Source: CAYXTC01 sp964479375 (lineage in GTDB: Bacteria; Patescibacteriota; Minisyncoccia; Minisyncoccales; GWA2-38-27). Taken from it: 42,876 bases of DNA. Shown here piece by piece: positions 8,769 through 17,807 of this stretch. The notes under the pieces were generated by a model. It was not told the origin of the DNA. It was given only the letters and a program-made list of their open reading frames with translations, and did no database searches. Made by a program: the position numbers and the translations under genes. The stretch is taken from the NCBI GenBank assembly GCA_964479375.1, contig CAYZKD010000005.1:1-42876 (forward strand). The letters run 5' to 3'. Numbering within the stretch: position 1 is the first letter of the stretch; every line of letters begins with the position of its first letter.

Positions 8769-9679
8769 ATTCTGAAACAATTTCTTAAGAAAAGGGTGAT
8801 TAATTTGTACCAGGCCCTGTAATTAAAAATATTAACAAAAATGCTTCTTGTATAGAAATCTTTTGCTACCTGCAAGTTGTTTTTGTTTTTCTTCAAAAAC
8901 CAGAGCTTCTCATAAAAACTTCCCAACAGATAAAGCCGGTAAGATTTGGCAGAAGGATAAACTTCTAAATAAGAAGAGTATCTTTCCAGGTTGTATTTTT
9001 GGCTCTTAATCGCCCTTATTAAAGTTTTCTCGTTGTCTAGGGGCGTTATCCGGGGATGTCTGCCTTCGTTTATCTCAACCATTATCTTTTTTATAAAATA
9101 GGCGTCATAACCCAAAAGAACTATCCTTCGAAATACGTCAGAGTCTGTCCCTTTTGGAAGTTCTTCAACAAACTTGCCCGCCCTCTCAAAGGCCTCTCTC
9201 CTCAAAACAGCGGCCGATCCCGGAATAATACCGTTAAAGGTCAAAAGATGTTTTAATAAGTTTTTGGGTTTTTTGACAACCTTGTCTAAAGATTTTTCCG
9301 GCCTCACAACCCGAAAAGCAGTAGTAACTATTCCGTATCTTTTCTCTCTGTCTGACTCGAAAATCTTTACTTGCTCCGATAGTTTGTCTTTATCAATCCA
9401 TTTATCATCATCCCCGATAAAAGCCAGATATTCTCCCTTAGCCGCCCTAAAACCCGTATTGGAGGCATACTGAACGCCCATATTCCTTTCATGCCTGATA
9501 TATTTTACCTTCCCTTCCCATCTTTCTTTAATATGATTTTCTGTATTGTCTGTAGAACAGTCATCCACTACAATCAACTCAATATTGGGGTAATCTTGTT
9601 TCAAAACTCCTTCAATCGCTCTATCGATCAAGTTGGCCCGGTTATAGGTGGTAATGATAACGCTAACCAAGGGTTTCAT
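8765..9679 (-). CDS. Family 2 glycosyltransferase
   Basis: This protein has 304 residues from the ATG at 9679. A TTG 13 codons further up would overlap the aminotransferase gene and adds no conserved sequence. It starts MKPLVSVIITTYNRANL, has the nucleotide-binding IVVDDCSTDNT and the metal-binding FIGDDDKWID, then a C-terminal helical region with aromatic-rich segments. It is cytoplasmic or membrane-associated, with no clear membrane helix. It follows the DegT aminotransferase gene by 1 base and overlaps the sulfotransferase by 4 bases. It may therefore add the amino sugar made by the trio at 9681-12512, which is inference from order only. Confidence 0.88.
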   Translation of the reverse strand: MKPLVSVIITTYNRANLIDRAIEGVLKQDYPNIELIVVDDCSTDNTENHIKERWEGKVKYIRHERNMGVQYASNTGFRAAKGEYLAFIGDDDKWIDKDKLSEQVKIFESDREKRYGIVTTAFRVVRPEKSLDKVVKKPKNLLKHLLTFNGIIPGSAAVLRREAFERAGKFVEELPKGTDSDVFRRIVLLGYDAYFIKKIMVEINEGRHPRITPLDNEKTLIRAIKSQKYNLERYSSYLEVYPSAKSYRLYLLGSFYEKLWFLKKNKNNLQVAKDFYTRSIFVNIFNYRAWYKLITLFLRNCFRI

Positions 9680-9680
9680 A

Positions 9681-10787
9681 TTATTTAGAATAAAACTCTT
9701 TAATGCTGTCTGCCACAAAGCCCGCTTCCTTTTCGGACAAATGTTCCCCCATGGGCAGACTTAAGAGTTCTTTGCTTATCTTGCTGGTAAAAAACTTTTC
9801 CTTTTTTGAAACAAAACGGCGATAAGGTTTTAACTCCGGTATGGACTTTGGGTAATGAATTCCTGTCTCTATTCCCTTTTCTTTTAAGAAACTCTTTAAG
9901 TCGTCTCTCTTTTTAGCCCGAATTACAAAAAGATGATAAACGTTTCGGGCCCACTCTTCTGTCCGGGGCAACACTACCTGTTCACAGTTTTTCAGTTTAC
10001 TCAGATAAAGAGCGGCTATCTTATTCCTCTTTTTTATCCATTCTTCCAAATGATTTAATTTAACGTTGAGCACGCCGGCCTGAAGGCCGTCCAGCCGGGA
10101 GTTTCTTCCTATCATGCGATAGTCGTGTTTGGAAACCCTTCCGTGGTTTGCAATCATTCTGCATTTTCGGGCAAGTTCTTTATTGTCGGTAACAATAGCC
10201 CCTCCGTCACCGTAAGCCCCTAAAACTTTGCCGGGGTAAAAACTGAAAATACCCAACCTTCCGAACCCCCCAACCTTTTTCCCTTTATACTCTGCCCCAT
10301 GGGCCTGAGCCGCATCTTCAATAACCTGAATCTTGCGCTTTTGGGTTATCTTTAAGAGACGCCCCATATCACAGGGATGTCCGTAAAGATGAACAGGAAC
10401 TACAGCCGAAGTTTTACTGTTTATCTTCTTTTCTAGATGGTCTAGGTCCAAGGTATAGTTACTCTTGTCGCAATCGCAAAAAACCGGCTTACAACCTGCT
10501 CTGACAACCGCCTCTGCTGTGGCCGCAAAACTGTTGGCCGGAACAATAATCTCGCTTCCCTGGGGCAGGCCCAAAGCCTGAAAAGAGATCTCCAGAGCGT
10601 CTGTTCCGTTTCCTACGCCGACACAGTGGCTTATCCCCAGGTATTCTGCAAAATTCCTCTCGAATTCGGAGACATATTCCCCTTTCACAAAACCGGAGTT
10701 TTTTATAACCTTTTGGATAACCCGCTCTAATGAGGGTTTTATTGAAAGATATTGAGAGTATAAATCAAGAAACGGAATTTTTTTCAT
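9681..10787 (-). CDS. DegT/DnrJ/EryC1/StrS sugar aminotransferase (WbpE/FdtB-like)
   Basis: This is a PLP-dependent sugar aminotransferase of 368 residues from the ATG at 10787 (MKKIPFLDLYSQ, the classic start of the family). An in-frame TTG 20 codons earlier gives only unconserved sequence. Recognisable parts are GVGNGTDALEISF (phosphate binding), VPVHLYGHPCDM, VIEDAAQAHGA (the cofactor aspartate) and the Schiff-base lysine in FSFYPGKVLGAYGDGGA (Lys187). It would convert a keto nucleotide sugar to the amino sugar using glutamate. The neighbouring Gfo/Idh oxidoreductase and formyltransferase suggest that a 3-keto sugar is aminated and then N-formylated. Its start overlaps the formyltransferase gene by 23 bases. 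Confidence 0.92.
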   Translation of the reverse strand: MKKIPFLDLYSQYLSIKPSLERVIQKVIKNSGFVKGEYVSEFERNFAEYLGISHCVGVGNGTDALEISFQALGLPQGSEIIVPANSFAATAEAVVRAGCKPVFCDCDKSNYTLDLDHLEKKINSKTSAVVPVHLYGHPCDMGRLLKITQKRKIQVIEDAAQAHGAEYKGKKVGGFGRLGIFSFYPGKVLGAYGDGGAIVTDNKELARKCRMIANHGRVSKHDYRMIGRNSRLDGLQAGVLNVKLNHLEEWIKKRNKIAALYLSKLKNCEQVVLPRTEEWARNVYHLFVIRAKKRDDLKSFLKEKGIETGIHYPKSIPELKPYRRFVSKKEKFFTSKISKELLSLPMGEHLSEKEAGFVADSIKEFYSK

Positions 10788-11514
10788 AAAGATATTCCGG
10801 CAAAAAATACACCTTTTTGCCGCTGATAATAGTATAAGGAGGTTCAAATCCAGGCATTGAGGTTGCCCGTATGTAACGTTCTATTTTCTCCCGTGGCCAA
10901 CTTAGATCAATTTTTTTAAGTTCTTCAATTTCTTTTCTGTAATGAATAGACTTTCCTCTTTTCCCTTCGTATTTTTCCTGAGGAATCAATTCGTATTCTC
11001 CTTTGATAATATTAAGTATGTAAGAAGAAAATAACTTGAGAGAATGTTCAACAGTTAAATCATAAAGTTCTTTCACGTATATCTCTGGAGAAATCTTGAA
11101 CCTTCTTTCGGCAATAATATCTCCACTATCTATCTCCGATTCCATTTTATGAAGAGTAGTCCCAAAAACTTTGTCTTTATTTATTATCGCCAGCGAGAAT
11201 TGATTACATCCTCTATACTCGGGCAAAGGAGCCATGTGAAGATTTACAGCGATCTGTTTGGCCAAATCAAGATGTTCTTTCTTTAATATTTTGCCGTATT
11301 GAACAACTATTAAAATATCAATGTCTTTAACTTTTAACAAATCCTCAACATTATCAACAATAGGAAGATTATTTTTTTGGGCAAGATCTCTAACTTGCTC
11401 ATTCTTGGTTAAAACTCCTTTAATCTCTGCATTGCAAGAGTCTTGATTATTAATCAAGATTTTCAAACACTCTTTGCTAATAGTTTTAGATCCTAAAAAA
11501 ACTATTTTTTTCAT
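10765..11514 (-). CDS. Formyltransferase (sugar N-formyltransferase-like)
   Basis: This 249-residue protein is of the methionyl-tRNA formyltransferase N-terminal domain family. The catalytic Asn and His are in VNLHMAPLPEYRG (Asn91, His93), the catalytic Asp is in ESEIDSGDII (Asp129), and the N-terminus has KIVFLGSKTISKECL in place of the usual FxGTxxF. It is much shorter than tRNA formyltransferase (about 310 residues) and lacks its OB-fold C-terminal domain, which fits a sugar N-formyltransferase. Between an aminotransferase and a nucleotide-sugar oxidoreductase, the likely substrate is the new amino group on a nucleotide sugar, with 10-formyl-tetrahydrofolate as donor. It overlaps the oxidoreductase by 4 bases. 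Confidence 0.86.
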   Translation of the reverse strand: MKKIVFLGSKTISKECLKILINNQDSCNAEIKGVLTKNEQVRDLAQKNNLPIVDNVEDLLKVKDIDILIVVQYGKILKKEHLDLAKQIAVNLHMAPLPEYRGCNQFSLAIINKDKVFGTTLHKMESEIDSGDIIAERRFKISPEIYVKELYDLTVEHSLKLFSSYILNIIKGEYELIPQEKYEGKRGKSIHYRKEIEELKKIDLSWPREKIERYIRATSMPGFEPPYTIISGKKVYFLPEYLYEKNSVS

Positions 11515-12512
11515 AAGGAATTATACATTTTGGTTATTATTTCAACTGTTTTTAAACCCTCGTGTCCATTAGTAGCGATAGGCCCGTCATTGTTTAGAAC
11601 GTTAGCCACGTTCTGGTAGACCTTGTCGTGGTTGGACATTGAGCCTTTATATTCTCCGTAATCATTGGCGGAATTACCGGGAGGGAGGTTCTTTATCTCA
11701 TATCCTGCAATATTCTGGTATTCCAGTTCATTAAGATACTGCCCTCCTATTTTAACGGTCCCCTTTTCGCCAAAAATAGTAATAGATCCCTCCATGTTCT
11801 TGCCATAACTGTTAATAGTAAAATTAAAAGTACCCAGGGCGCCGTTCTTAAATTCCAAAAAACTTACTCCGGTATCTTCAAATTCTACTATTCCTTTGTG
11901 AAGAAAATTATCGGTGATGCCCTCGGATTTCTTAACGTCTCCCACCAGCCAATAGAGCAGGTCTACAAAATGACTGAACTGAGTGAAAAGAATGCCACCG
12001 TCTAATTCCTTTTTCCCTTTCCAGTCAGAGTTCTTGTAATAATTTTCATTTCTATTCCAAAAGCAACTCAGCTGAACGTTTAATATCTTCCCCAATTTCC
12101 CCTTTTCTATCGCCTTCTTTAGGGCCGCTACCGGAGGATTAAATCTGTTCTGTTTTACAATAAAGAGTTTTCTATCCGCCTTTTCTGCTTCTCGAATCAT
12201 GTCTTCTGCATCTTTTACCTTAAGAGCCATGGGTTTTTCGCATAAAACATGAAATCCTGCTCGCAGAGATTTTATCGTATGATCTGCATGAAGATAATTG
12301 GGGGTGCAAACGGAAACTACGTCTAAATCTTTCTCTTTAGCGATAAGATCTTTTATATCATAATAGGGTTTGGTATTGTATTTATCTGCTAAAGAGTCTG
12401 CTCTTTCTTTTTTAACGTCGCAAACAGCCCTTAATTCACCAAGGTTACTAATGTGCTCTGCATGGCGCTGGGCGATTCTGCCGCAACCTATAATAGCAAA
12501 CTCAATCTTCAT
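11511..12512 (-). CDS. Gfo/Idh/MocA oxidoreductase, WbpB/WlbA-like
   Basis: This 333-residue NAD(P)-dependent oxidoreductase has the Rossmann motif IIGCGRIAQRHAEHI, the catalytic-lysine motif HVLCEKPMALKV, and a C-terminal domain with NRFNPPV and KELDGGILFTQFSHFVDLL, strongly reminiscent of WbpB/WlbA. Those enzymes oxidise C3 of UDP-GlcNAc-uronic acid, and the WbpE/WlbC aminotransferase then installs a 3-amino group. The adjacent aminotransferase agrees, and a formyltransferase stands where WbpD acetyltransferase would be. The 101 bases upstream (12513-12613) are non-coding and AT-rich. They contain a TATAAT on the minus strand at 12613-12618 but no good -35, so an internal promoter is possible but unproven. 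Confidence 0.88.
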   Translation of the reverse strand: MKIEFAIIGCGRIAQRHAEHISNLGELRAVCDVKKERADSLADKYNTKPYYDIKDLIAKEKDLDVVSVCTPNYLHADHTIKSLRAGFHVLCEKPMALKVKDAEDMIREAEKADRKLFIVKQNRFNPPVAALKKAIEKGKLGKILNVQLSCFWNRNENYYKNSDWKGKKELDGGILFTQFSHFVDLLYWLVGDVKKSEGITDNFLHKGIVEFEDTGVSFLEFKNGALGTFNFTINSYGKNMEGSITIFGEKGTVKIGGQYLNELEYQNIAGYEIKNLPPGNSANDYGEYKGSMSNHDKVYQNVANVLNNDGPIATNGHEGLKTVEIITKMYNSL

Positions 12513-12613
12513 TCTAATGGAACAATTTAATTATTCTTTTTACTAAGTTTACAAATCACCTATTCGAATAAAGTTATCTATAACCCAATAAACACATCTC
12601 TTTCTCTGTGGTA

Positions 12614-14476
12614 TTATAACTTTATTTTATACTGTTCCGCCCACATATCAAAAAATATTATTCTCCAAAACAAAGAAACGGTTCTGGGAGATTTGTCTTT
12701 GTCCAATAATTTTTTAATTTCCTTTTCATCGAATATAGAATGTCTCCGGGCCGCTCTTAGTACTCTCATTCTAAAACTTTCTCTTAAATCTTCTTCAGCC
12801 CAAGGATTTTGAGGAACAGCAAACCCCATTTTACTGTCTCGATTATATATCTCCGGAGGAAGAAGGTCCTTCATACTCTCTCTAAGCACATTTTTAATTT
12901 TTCCTTTCTTTATTTTATATTCTAGAGGAAGACGCATAACAAATTCCACCACTCTATGATCAAGATAAGGGACCCTACCCTCTACTGAATAATTCATCGA
13001 GGTTCTGTCTTCATATTGGAGAAGCATGGGAAGACTGGTAAATTTTAATAAAAGAATATTAAAATCTCTGAGTTTCCGTCCCGACTTCAGTCCTTTTTCC
13101 TTTTTTATCCTATAGCGAGGATTTCGCTCCTCATGATTTCCTTTTTTCCCTTTGTAGATATCTACAAACTGGTTGTTGTCCCAGGACCCGGAAATAGCAT
13201 CCAGCATAACCTTTGCCATTTTGGCGAATCTGAAAAAAAGATTTTTGCTCCGAATTTTACCTATCGCCCAAAGCTCGGAAAAGGCATGTTTTATTTTTCC
13301 CTTCTTTGCCAACTCGGCGATAAAGGGAGCGTAGTTTCCATATACACCCAAAACCTCATCTCCGCCTTCTCCAGAAATTGTTACTTTAAATCCTTCCTTG
13401 TGAATTTCTCGACATAAATTAGACCGCGCCTTCACTCCTATGGTTACAACGGGCTCGTCGTTGTACCAAATATCTTTTCTTATTCTTTCAAATATGGATT
13501 CTTTTTCTAAAAACACCTTATGAAAATTTTGGGTTTTCACCCTGTCTATCACAGATTTGGCATACTTGAATTCATCAAAGCGCTGATTATGATTACATGC
13601 AGAGAAAAGATTCTGTCCCCTGTTTTCCAAGGAATCGATTAAACAGCTTATAGACGAAGAGTCCAGTCCTCCGGAAAGACAAACCGAAATGGGGGTGTCG
13701 GCCCTTAGCCTCAAACGGACAGAGTCCTTTAACAATTCTCTAAACTGTCTGTAGGCTCTTTCTTCGGATACTTCCAGAGCAGGGAGATCTCTCAGTCTTT
13801 TATAGGAATACCACTCTTTTTTTTCTTTCATCGGTTCGATCCTTTCCTTCCCGAGTTTTAGCTCGATATACTCCCCGCCCGATAACTGATAGACGTTTTT
13901 GAACAAAGTCTGGTGAGTATGGTTTACCAGTCTCCAACTGATAAAGTCTATCACTCTCGGCAGGTTTGCTTCCGCTTTAAAACCCGGCAGAACCGTGAAC
14001 TGCTTGATTTCAGAAGCAACAGCGAAGCTTCCGGGTTCTTTTTGATAAATGTACAGGGGCTTAATCCCGAACCGGTCTCTTGCCATAAATACGGTCTTTT
14101 CTTGTTTGTCGTATATAACAAAAGAGAACATACCGTTTAGTTTGTCTAAACAATCTTTCCCCCATTGGATATAGGATTTAAGCAAAACCTCGGTGTCGCT
14201 TGAAGTGCGAAATCTCTGCCCGAGAGACTTAAGTTCTTCTTTCAACTCCAAATAATTATAAATCTCTCCGTTGAATACTATCCAGTATCTCTCTGATTCG
14301 TCTTTGAGGGGCTGATTGGCTCTTTTGTCCAAATCAATAATAGCCAGCCGGGTATGCCCTAAATAAAGATCATCAACCCTGACAAGGTCTTGATAGTCCG
14401 GTCCTCTATGGTTCACTATCTCCAAAGCCTTGCTCGTCACCCCTTTTAAGTTGTAAGCGGTAAATATGCCACACAT
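12614..14476 (-). CDS. asnB: Asparagine synthase family glutamine amidotransferase
   Basis: This is a two-domain enzyme of 620 residues from the ATG at 14476. That start makes Cys2 the N-terminal nucleophile (MCGIF) and has GAGG a few bases upstream; an upstream in-frame codon would bury the Cys. The glutaminase domain has NHRGPDYQD, GHTRLAIIDL, NGEIYNY and SSDTEVLL. The synthetase domain has the ATP pyrophosphatase loop VCLSGGLDSSS and ISGEGGDEVLGVYG. Family members in polysaccharide loci usually amidate uronic acids to uronamides rather than make free asparagine. With a UDP-sugar dehydrogenase and a WbpB-like enzyme nearby, uronic-acid amidation is the likely role here, which is inference. 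Confidence 0.92.
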   Translation of the reverse strand: MCGIFTAYNLKGVTSKALEIVNHRGPDYQDLVRVDDLYLGHTRLAIIDLDKRANQPLKDESERYWIVFNGEIYNYLELKEELKSLGQRFRTSSDTEVLLKSYIQWGKDCLDKLNGMFSFVIYDKQEKTVFMARDRFGIKPLYIYQKEPGSFAVASEIKQFTVLPGFKAEANLPRVIDFISWRLVNHTHQTLFKNVYQLSGGEYIELKLGKERIEPMKEKKEWYSYKRLRDLPALEVSEERAYRQFRELLKDSVRLRLRADTPISVCLSGGLDSSSISCLIDSLENRGQNLFSACNHNQRFDEFKYAKSVIDRVKTQNFHKVFLEKESIFERIRKDIWYNDEPVVTIGVKARSNLCREIHKEGFKVTISGEGGDEVLGVYGNYAPFIAELAKKGKIKHAFSELWAIGKIRSKNLFFRFAKMAKVMLDAISGSWDNNQFVDIYKGKKGNHEERNPRYRIKKEKGLKSGRKLRDFNILLLKFTSLPMLLQYEDRTSMNYSVEGRVPYLDHRVVEFVMRLPLEYKIKKGKIKNVLRESMKDLLPPEIYNRDSKMGFAVPQNPWAEEDLRESFRMRVLRAARRHSIFDEKEIKKLLDKDKSPRTVSLFWRIIFFDMWAEQYKIKL

Positions 14477-14481
14477 AAACC

Positions 14482-15504
14482 TCACTTAAACCAACGCTTT
14501 ATAATCTTTTTAATAAGATAACGGGGACTTATTTTCCCTAAATAAAAATATCTTCCTCTGTAAATTTCTTTTAGTTTTTCTACTAATTTTCTTTTCTCAG
14601 GCACTCTATAGGGGTACCCGAAAAGTCTCATCCCCTTTTCTGCCAACAGAAAGTATCTCTTGTATTCACTGCCGCGGATTCTTTTAAGTTGTCTTTTCTC
14701 GGGAAAGGGCCGTGGTAAAAGCGCTGCTTTCTTTATCCATTTTTCTGTCAAAGAAAATCCAAGAAAATCTGCGATAGCGCGGATTTCTTCTCTTGGGTGA
14801 AGCAATAAATTTTCGTATTTAACAGTTAAAACGTCTTGGGGATTAATTTTCTGAAGCTCTCTTTCTGTTTTCAGAACAATGTCTTCCCAGTATTTAAGGG
14901 CCCTCTCTATGGTAACTTCTCCTTCCGGCAAAGACAGATTCTCTCCTTTGTATTTTTTCTTCCCTGTGTCTTTCGGAGAAACCCTGCCTTTAATGTTTCT
15001 GGAAAAACCGATATTTTTTTTCATAGAGCAGGCAGTATTCACTCCATCTCTAACTACGTGTATGAACTTGGCTCGGGGCCATATTCTCTTTAGAACAGGG
15101 GCATGTACGCCATAGTGAGGAGTTTTATCTCCCATAATTTTATTCTGGCCGTACAGAAAATCATGAAGTGACTCGGTATAACCCTTAATGTTCCTTTCTC
15201 TCCCGTTTCTTTCTGTAAATACTTTAAGGTCTTTATAAAAATTCTTATCGTATTTCCTGCCGGCCTCTTTTAGTATTACCTCAACCCACTTATACCCTTG
15301 ATAAGCATAAATATTATCTAAAACCTCATAAAAATCATCAAAAGAGAAATTGTTTAATTGATATTTTTCATAGAGAACAGGAATAAAAAAAGTTTCGGGA
15401 AAAATACCCACATTCGGATTAACACTCAGGATATTTCTCAGCATCTGTGTCCCGCAACGGCCTGTTCCTACGATAAAAAACGGATGATGTTTAGAATAGC
15501 TCAT
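14482..15504 (-). CDS. PAPS-dependent sulfotransferase, second copy
   Basis: This 340-residue sulfotransferase differs from the one at 7800-8768. Its 5'-phosphosulfate motif is IVGTGRCGTQMLRNIL and its 3'-phosphate motif is IHVVRDGVNTACSMKK, followed by LTVKYENLLLHPREEIRAIADFL. The C-terminal end is very basic (KLKEIYRGRYF, then IKKIIKRWFK), which could bind membrane or an anionic glycan. Two divergent sulfotransferases suggest two different acceptor positions or sugars. It lies directly after the methyltransferase gene (adjacent bases 15504/15505) and 5 bases before the amidotransferase gene. Confidence 0.92.
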   Translation of the reverse strand: MSYSKHHPFFIVGTGRCGTQMLRNILSVNPNVGIFPETFFIPVLYEKYQLNNFSFDDFYEVLDNIYAYQGYKWVEVILKEAGRKYDKNFYKDLKVFTERNGRERNIKGYTESLHDFLYGQNKIMGDKTPHYGVHAPVLKRIWPRAKFIHVVRDGVNTACSMKKNIGFSRNIKGRVSPKDTGKKKYKGENLSLPEGEVTIERALKYWEDIVLKTERELQKINPQDVLTVKYENLLLHPREEIRAIADFLGFSLTEKWIKKAALLPRPFPEKRQLKRIRGSEYKRYFLLAEKGMRLFGYPYRVPEKRKLVEKLKEIYRGRYFYLGKISPRYLIKKIIKRWFK

Positions 15505-16140
15505 TCAGATTTTTTTTAATATCATAATGTATTCCGTAGGATTCCATGTCCTAGGAAACCCAATTTTATTAAATAAAATATCAAAAATTTTATTAAATCC
15601 TTTTAAAAATATATTACTACCAGCATAATAGTGGTCTACTAATGAGATCGGTCCATAGCCATACCAAACCTTTATTAATTTAATCCTATAATTTGAAACT
15701 TTCTGGGCCTGATAATCAAGGGAAAAATAATTTAAAATGGCTGCAGGAGGATAAGGTTTTATATGATCCAAATCTGCGTAAAACTTTTTACTAATCATCG
15801 GAGTTCTAATTATTATATACCCTCCCGGTCTAGCAACCCTGACTAATTCTTCTAAAACCTTACAAATATCTGGATATTGAAAATGCTCTATTAGATGGGA
15901 ACAATGAACCACATCAAAACTATCGGCTTTAAACGAGATCGACCTTGCATCAACCAGAACCGCCTCAATGTTTTTTTTCTTAAGCTCTTTAAACATCAAA
16001 GGCGAGATCTCTACAGCCCTAACCTTAACTGAAGGATGGTACCGCATTATTTTTTCCAGACGAATTCCATTACCAGCACCGACATCTAAAAAATTACTGA
16101 ATTCTATTTTGGATAAAAATTTTATTATTTTGTCATCCAT
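15505..16140 (-). CDS. Class I SAM-dependent methyltransferase
   Basis: This 211-residue Methyltransf_11-type enzyme has motif I FLDVGAGNGIRLEKIM at about residues 17-32, the strand-2 acidic residue in VRAVEISPLMF, SFDVVHCSHLIEHFQ as motif IV, and GGYIIIRTPM after it. It is probably a sugar or lipid-linked glycan methylase; an O-methylated surface sugar would fit the locus. The gene is more AT-rich than the sulfotransferase that follows. It lies 5 bases after the Sat-CysC stop and abuts the second sulfotransferase. Confidence 0.85.
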   Translation of the reverse strand: MDDKIIKFLSKIEFSNFLDVGAGNGIRLEKIMRYHPSVKVRAVEISPLMFKELKKKNIEAVLVDARSISFKADSFDVVHCSHLIEHFQYPDICKVLEELVRVARPGGYIIIRTPMISKKFYADLDHIKPYPPAAILNYFSLDYQAQKVSNYRIKLIKVWYGYGPISLVDHYYAGSNIFLKGFNKIFDILFNKIGFPRTWNPTEYIMILKKI

Positions 16141-16145
16141 AAAAA

Positions 16146-17807
16146 TTATACAAAGTTTTTCTTCTTCAAATAATCTATCACTTTTGCCACATTCTCTTCT
16201 ACGGTTTCTTTTCCGGTAAAGAGTTCTATCTCGGGATTTTCCGGTTCCTCGTAAGGATCGGAAATCCCAGTAAAGTTAGTGATCTCTCTTTTTCTGGCTT
16301 TCTGATACAGCCCTTTCGTATCCCTTTCTTCACAAACTTTAAGGGGGCAGTTACAGAAAACTTCAATAAAATTTTCTACTTCTTCTCTTAATCTTTTTCT
16401 TTCTGACCCATAGGGAGAGATAAAAGACGCTATCACCCCCATACCGTTTTCAGAAAGCAATTTAGCAACATACCTTATCCTCGTTATATTTTCGTCCCTG
16501 TCTTTTTTGGAAAAACCCAAGTCTTTGCTCAAATAATGCCTGACTATATCACCGTCTAATCTCTCTGTCCTCAAGCCCTTCTTCTTTAAAATCTCATATA
16601 CTCTATCAGCCGTAGTTGTTTTCCCAGACTGGGAAAGACCGGTAAGCCAAAGAACAAATCCTTTTTGATAATTGTTTTTCTTATACAAATCATCAACCAA
16701 AGAATTATGACTCTGGGAAAGAAAGAAATAGACCTCCGGCCTCAAAAGATAAGCGGGAGGCTGTTCTTTTTTTTGAATAAATTCTCTTAACCTTGTACCA
16801 GAAAAAGAAATTTTCTCTTTGTGCGGACATTCATTTCTAAAAGCATGTTTTTTCCCCACCGGACAATAAATAACCTCTGGAAATTTCATTATTTCTACTC
16901 CGATCTCGTCTTTTCCAAATTTTTCAAAAATCTGATGGGCGGCAAAAGGATCATAATAATCTCCCACCCCAGCATGGTCTCTTCCAACAATAAAATGGCT
17001 ACAACCAAAATTCTTCCTTATTATGGCGTGAAAAACAGCTTCCCTCGGTCCCGCATATCTCATTTTTAAGGGAAGTATTCCTAATAGCACTTTATCTCTG
17101 GGATAATATCTATCTATTAGAACCTCGTAAGAAGTAATTATGTATTCGTCTTTAAAGTCGGCACTCTTTTTCTCTCCTATCACGGGCTGAACAAACAAGC
17201 CGTCCACTCTTTTGAGGGCCTCTTTCTGCAGGAATTCGTGACCGCGATGGGGAACGTTTCTCGTCTGAAAAGCCACTATCTTTTCCCAATTTTTCTTCTT
17301 AAAAAATCTCCTCGTTTCCTCAGGGCTTAAATTATAATCAGGGAAGGGAGAATTGGAGTTATCCAATAACTCTATTTCTCCCCCTACTAAATAATCCCCC
17401 ATTTTGTAAACGGCCTCTACGCCGGGGTGATTTCTATCTTTGGTGCCAAAAACATTCTCAGCAAAAAAACCCTTATCGTAAGAAAAAACCTCGGGATCTT
17501 TTAAAACAGCCACCAACTTTTCTTCCTCATCTTTCAGGGCGACCTCTTCGCCAAATTTCTTCTTCTCGGCAATATCTAAAACAATAGGAATGGGCCAAAC
17601 TGTTCCGTTAGAAAGACGCATTTCGGATACCACTCTTTGAAAGTCTTCTTTTTTCAAAAAACCTTCCAGGGGGGAATAAACCCCTTTAGCAATATTTTTT
17701 ACGTCTTTGACCTGCTCTTTGTTCAGAATAACGGCCTCTAGATCAGAGACATTTCTTCTATGGCTTGACACTTTATTTATTAATTTTCCTCCATGGGGTT
17801 CTATCAT
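16146..17807 (-). CDS. sat-cysC: Bifunctional sulfate adenylyltransferase / adenylylsulfate kinase
   Basis: This 553-residue fusion makes PAPS in two steps. Residues 1 to about 375 are ATP sulfurylase: the PUA-like start PHGGKLINKV, the ATP/sulfate motif QTRNVPHRGHE (181-191), and GRDHAGVGDYYDPF (275-288). Residues about 383-553 are APS kinase: P-loop GLSQSGKTTT (390-399), LDGDIVRHYLSKDLGFS, ASFISPYGSERKR and GLYQKARKREITNFTGISDP. The kinase motifs look intact, so it should be an active PAPS synthase rather than the fungal type with an inactive kinase-like domain. It overlaps cysQ by 4 bases and is followed closely by a methyltransferase and a sulfotransferase, which points to sulfation rather than sulfate assimilation. 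Confidence 0.95.
   Translation of the reverse strand: MIEPHGGKLINKVSSHRRNVSDLEAVILNKEQVKDVKNIAKGVYSPLEGFLKKEDFQRVVSEMRLSNGTVWPIPIVLDIAEKKKFGEEVALKDEEEKLVAVLKDPEVFSYDKGFFAENVFGTKDRNHPGVEAVYKMGDYLVGGEIELLDNSNSPFPDYNLSPEETRRFFKKKNWEKIVAFQTRNVPHRGHEFLQKEALKRVDGLFVQPVIGEKKSADFKDEYIITSYEVLIDRYYPRDKVLLGILPLKMRYAGPREAVFHAIIRKNFGCSHFIVGRDHAGVGDYYDPFAAHQIFEKFGKDEIGVEIMKFPEVIYCPVGKKHAFRNECPHKEKISFSGTRLREFIQKKEQPPAYLLRPEVYFFLSQSHNSLVDDLYKKNNYQKGFVLWLTGLSQSGKTTTADRVYEILKKKGLRTERLDGDIVRHYLSKDLGFSKKDRDENITRIRYVAKLLSENGMGVIASFISPYGSERKRLREEVENFIEVFCNCPLKVCEERDTKGLYQKARKREITNFTGISDPYEEPENPEIELFTGKETVEENVAKVIDYLKKKNFV

Noticed and set aside
10788..10847. Longer N-terminus for the DegT aminotransferase from an upstream TTG
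   Set aside because: The extra 20 residues are not conserved and overlap the formyltransferase gene further; the ATG at 10787 matches the standard family start.
12513..12613. Internal promoter before the Gfo/Idh gene
   Set aside because: A TATAAT is present at 12613-12618 but no acceptable -35 lies 15-19 bases upstream, so it was not listed as a feature.
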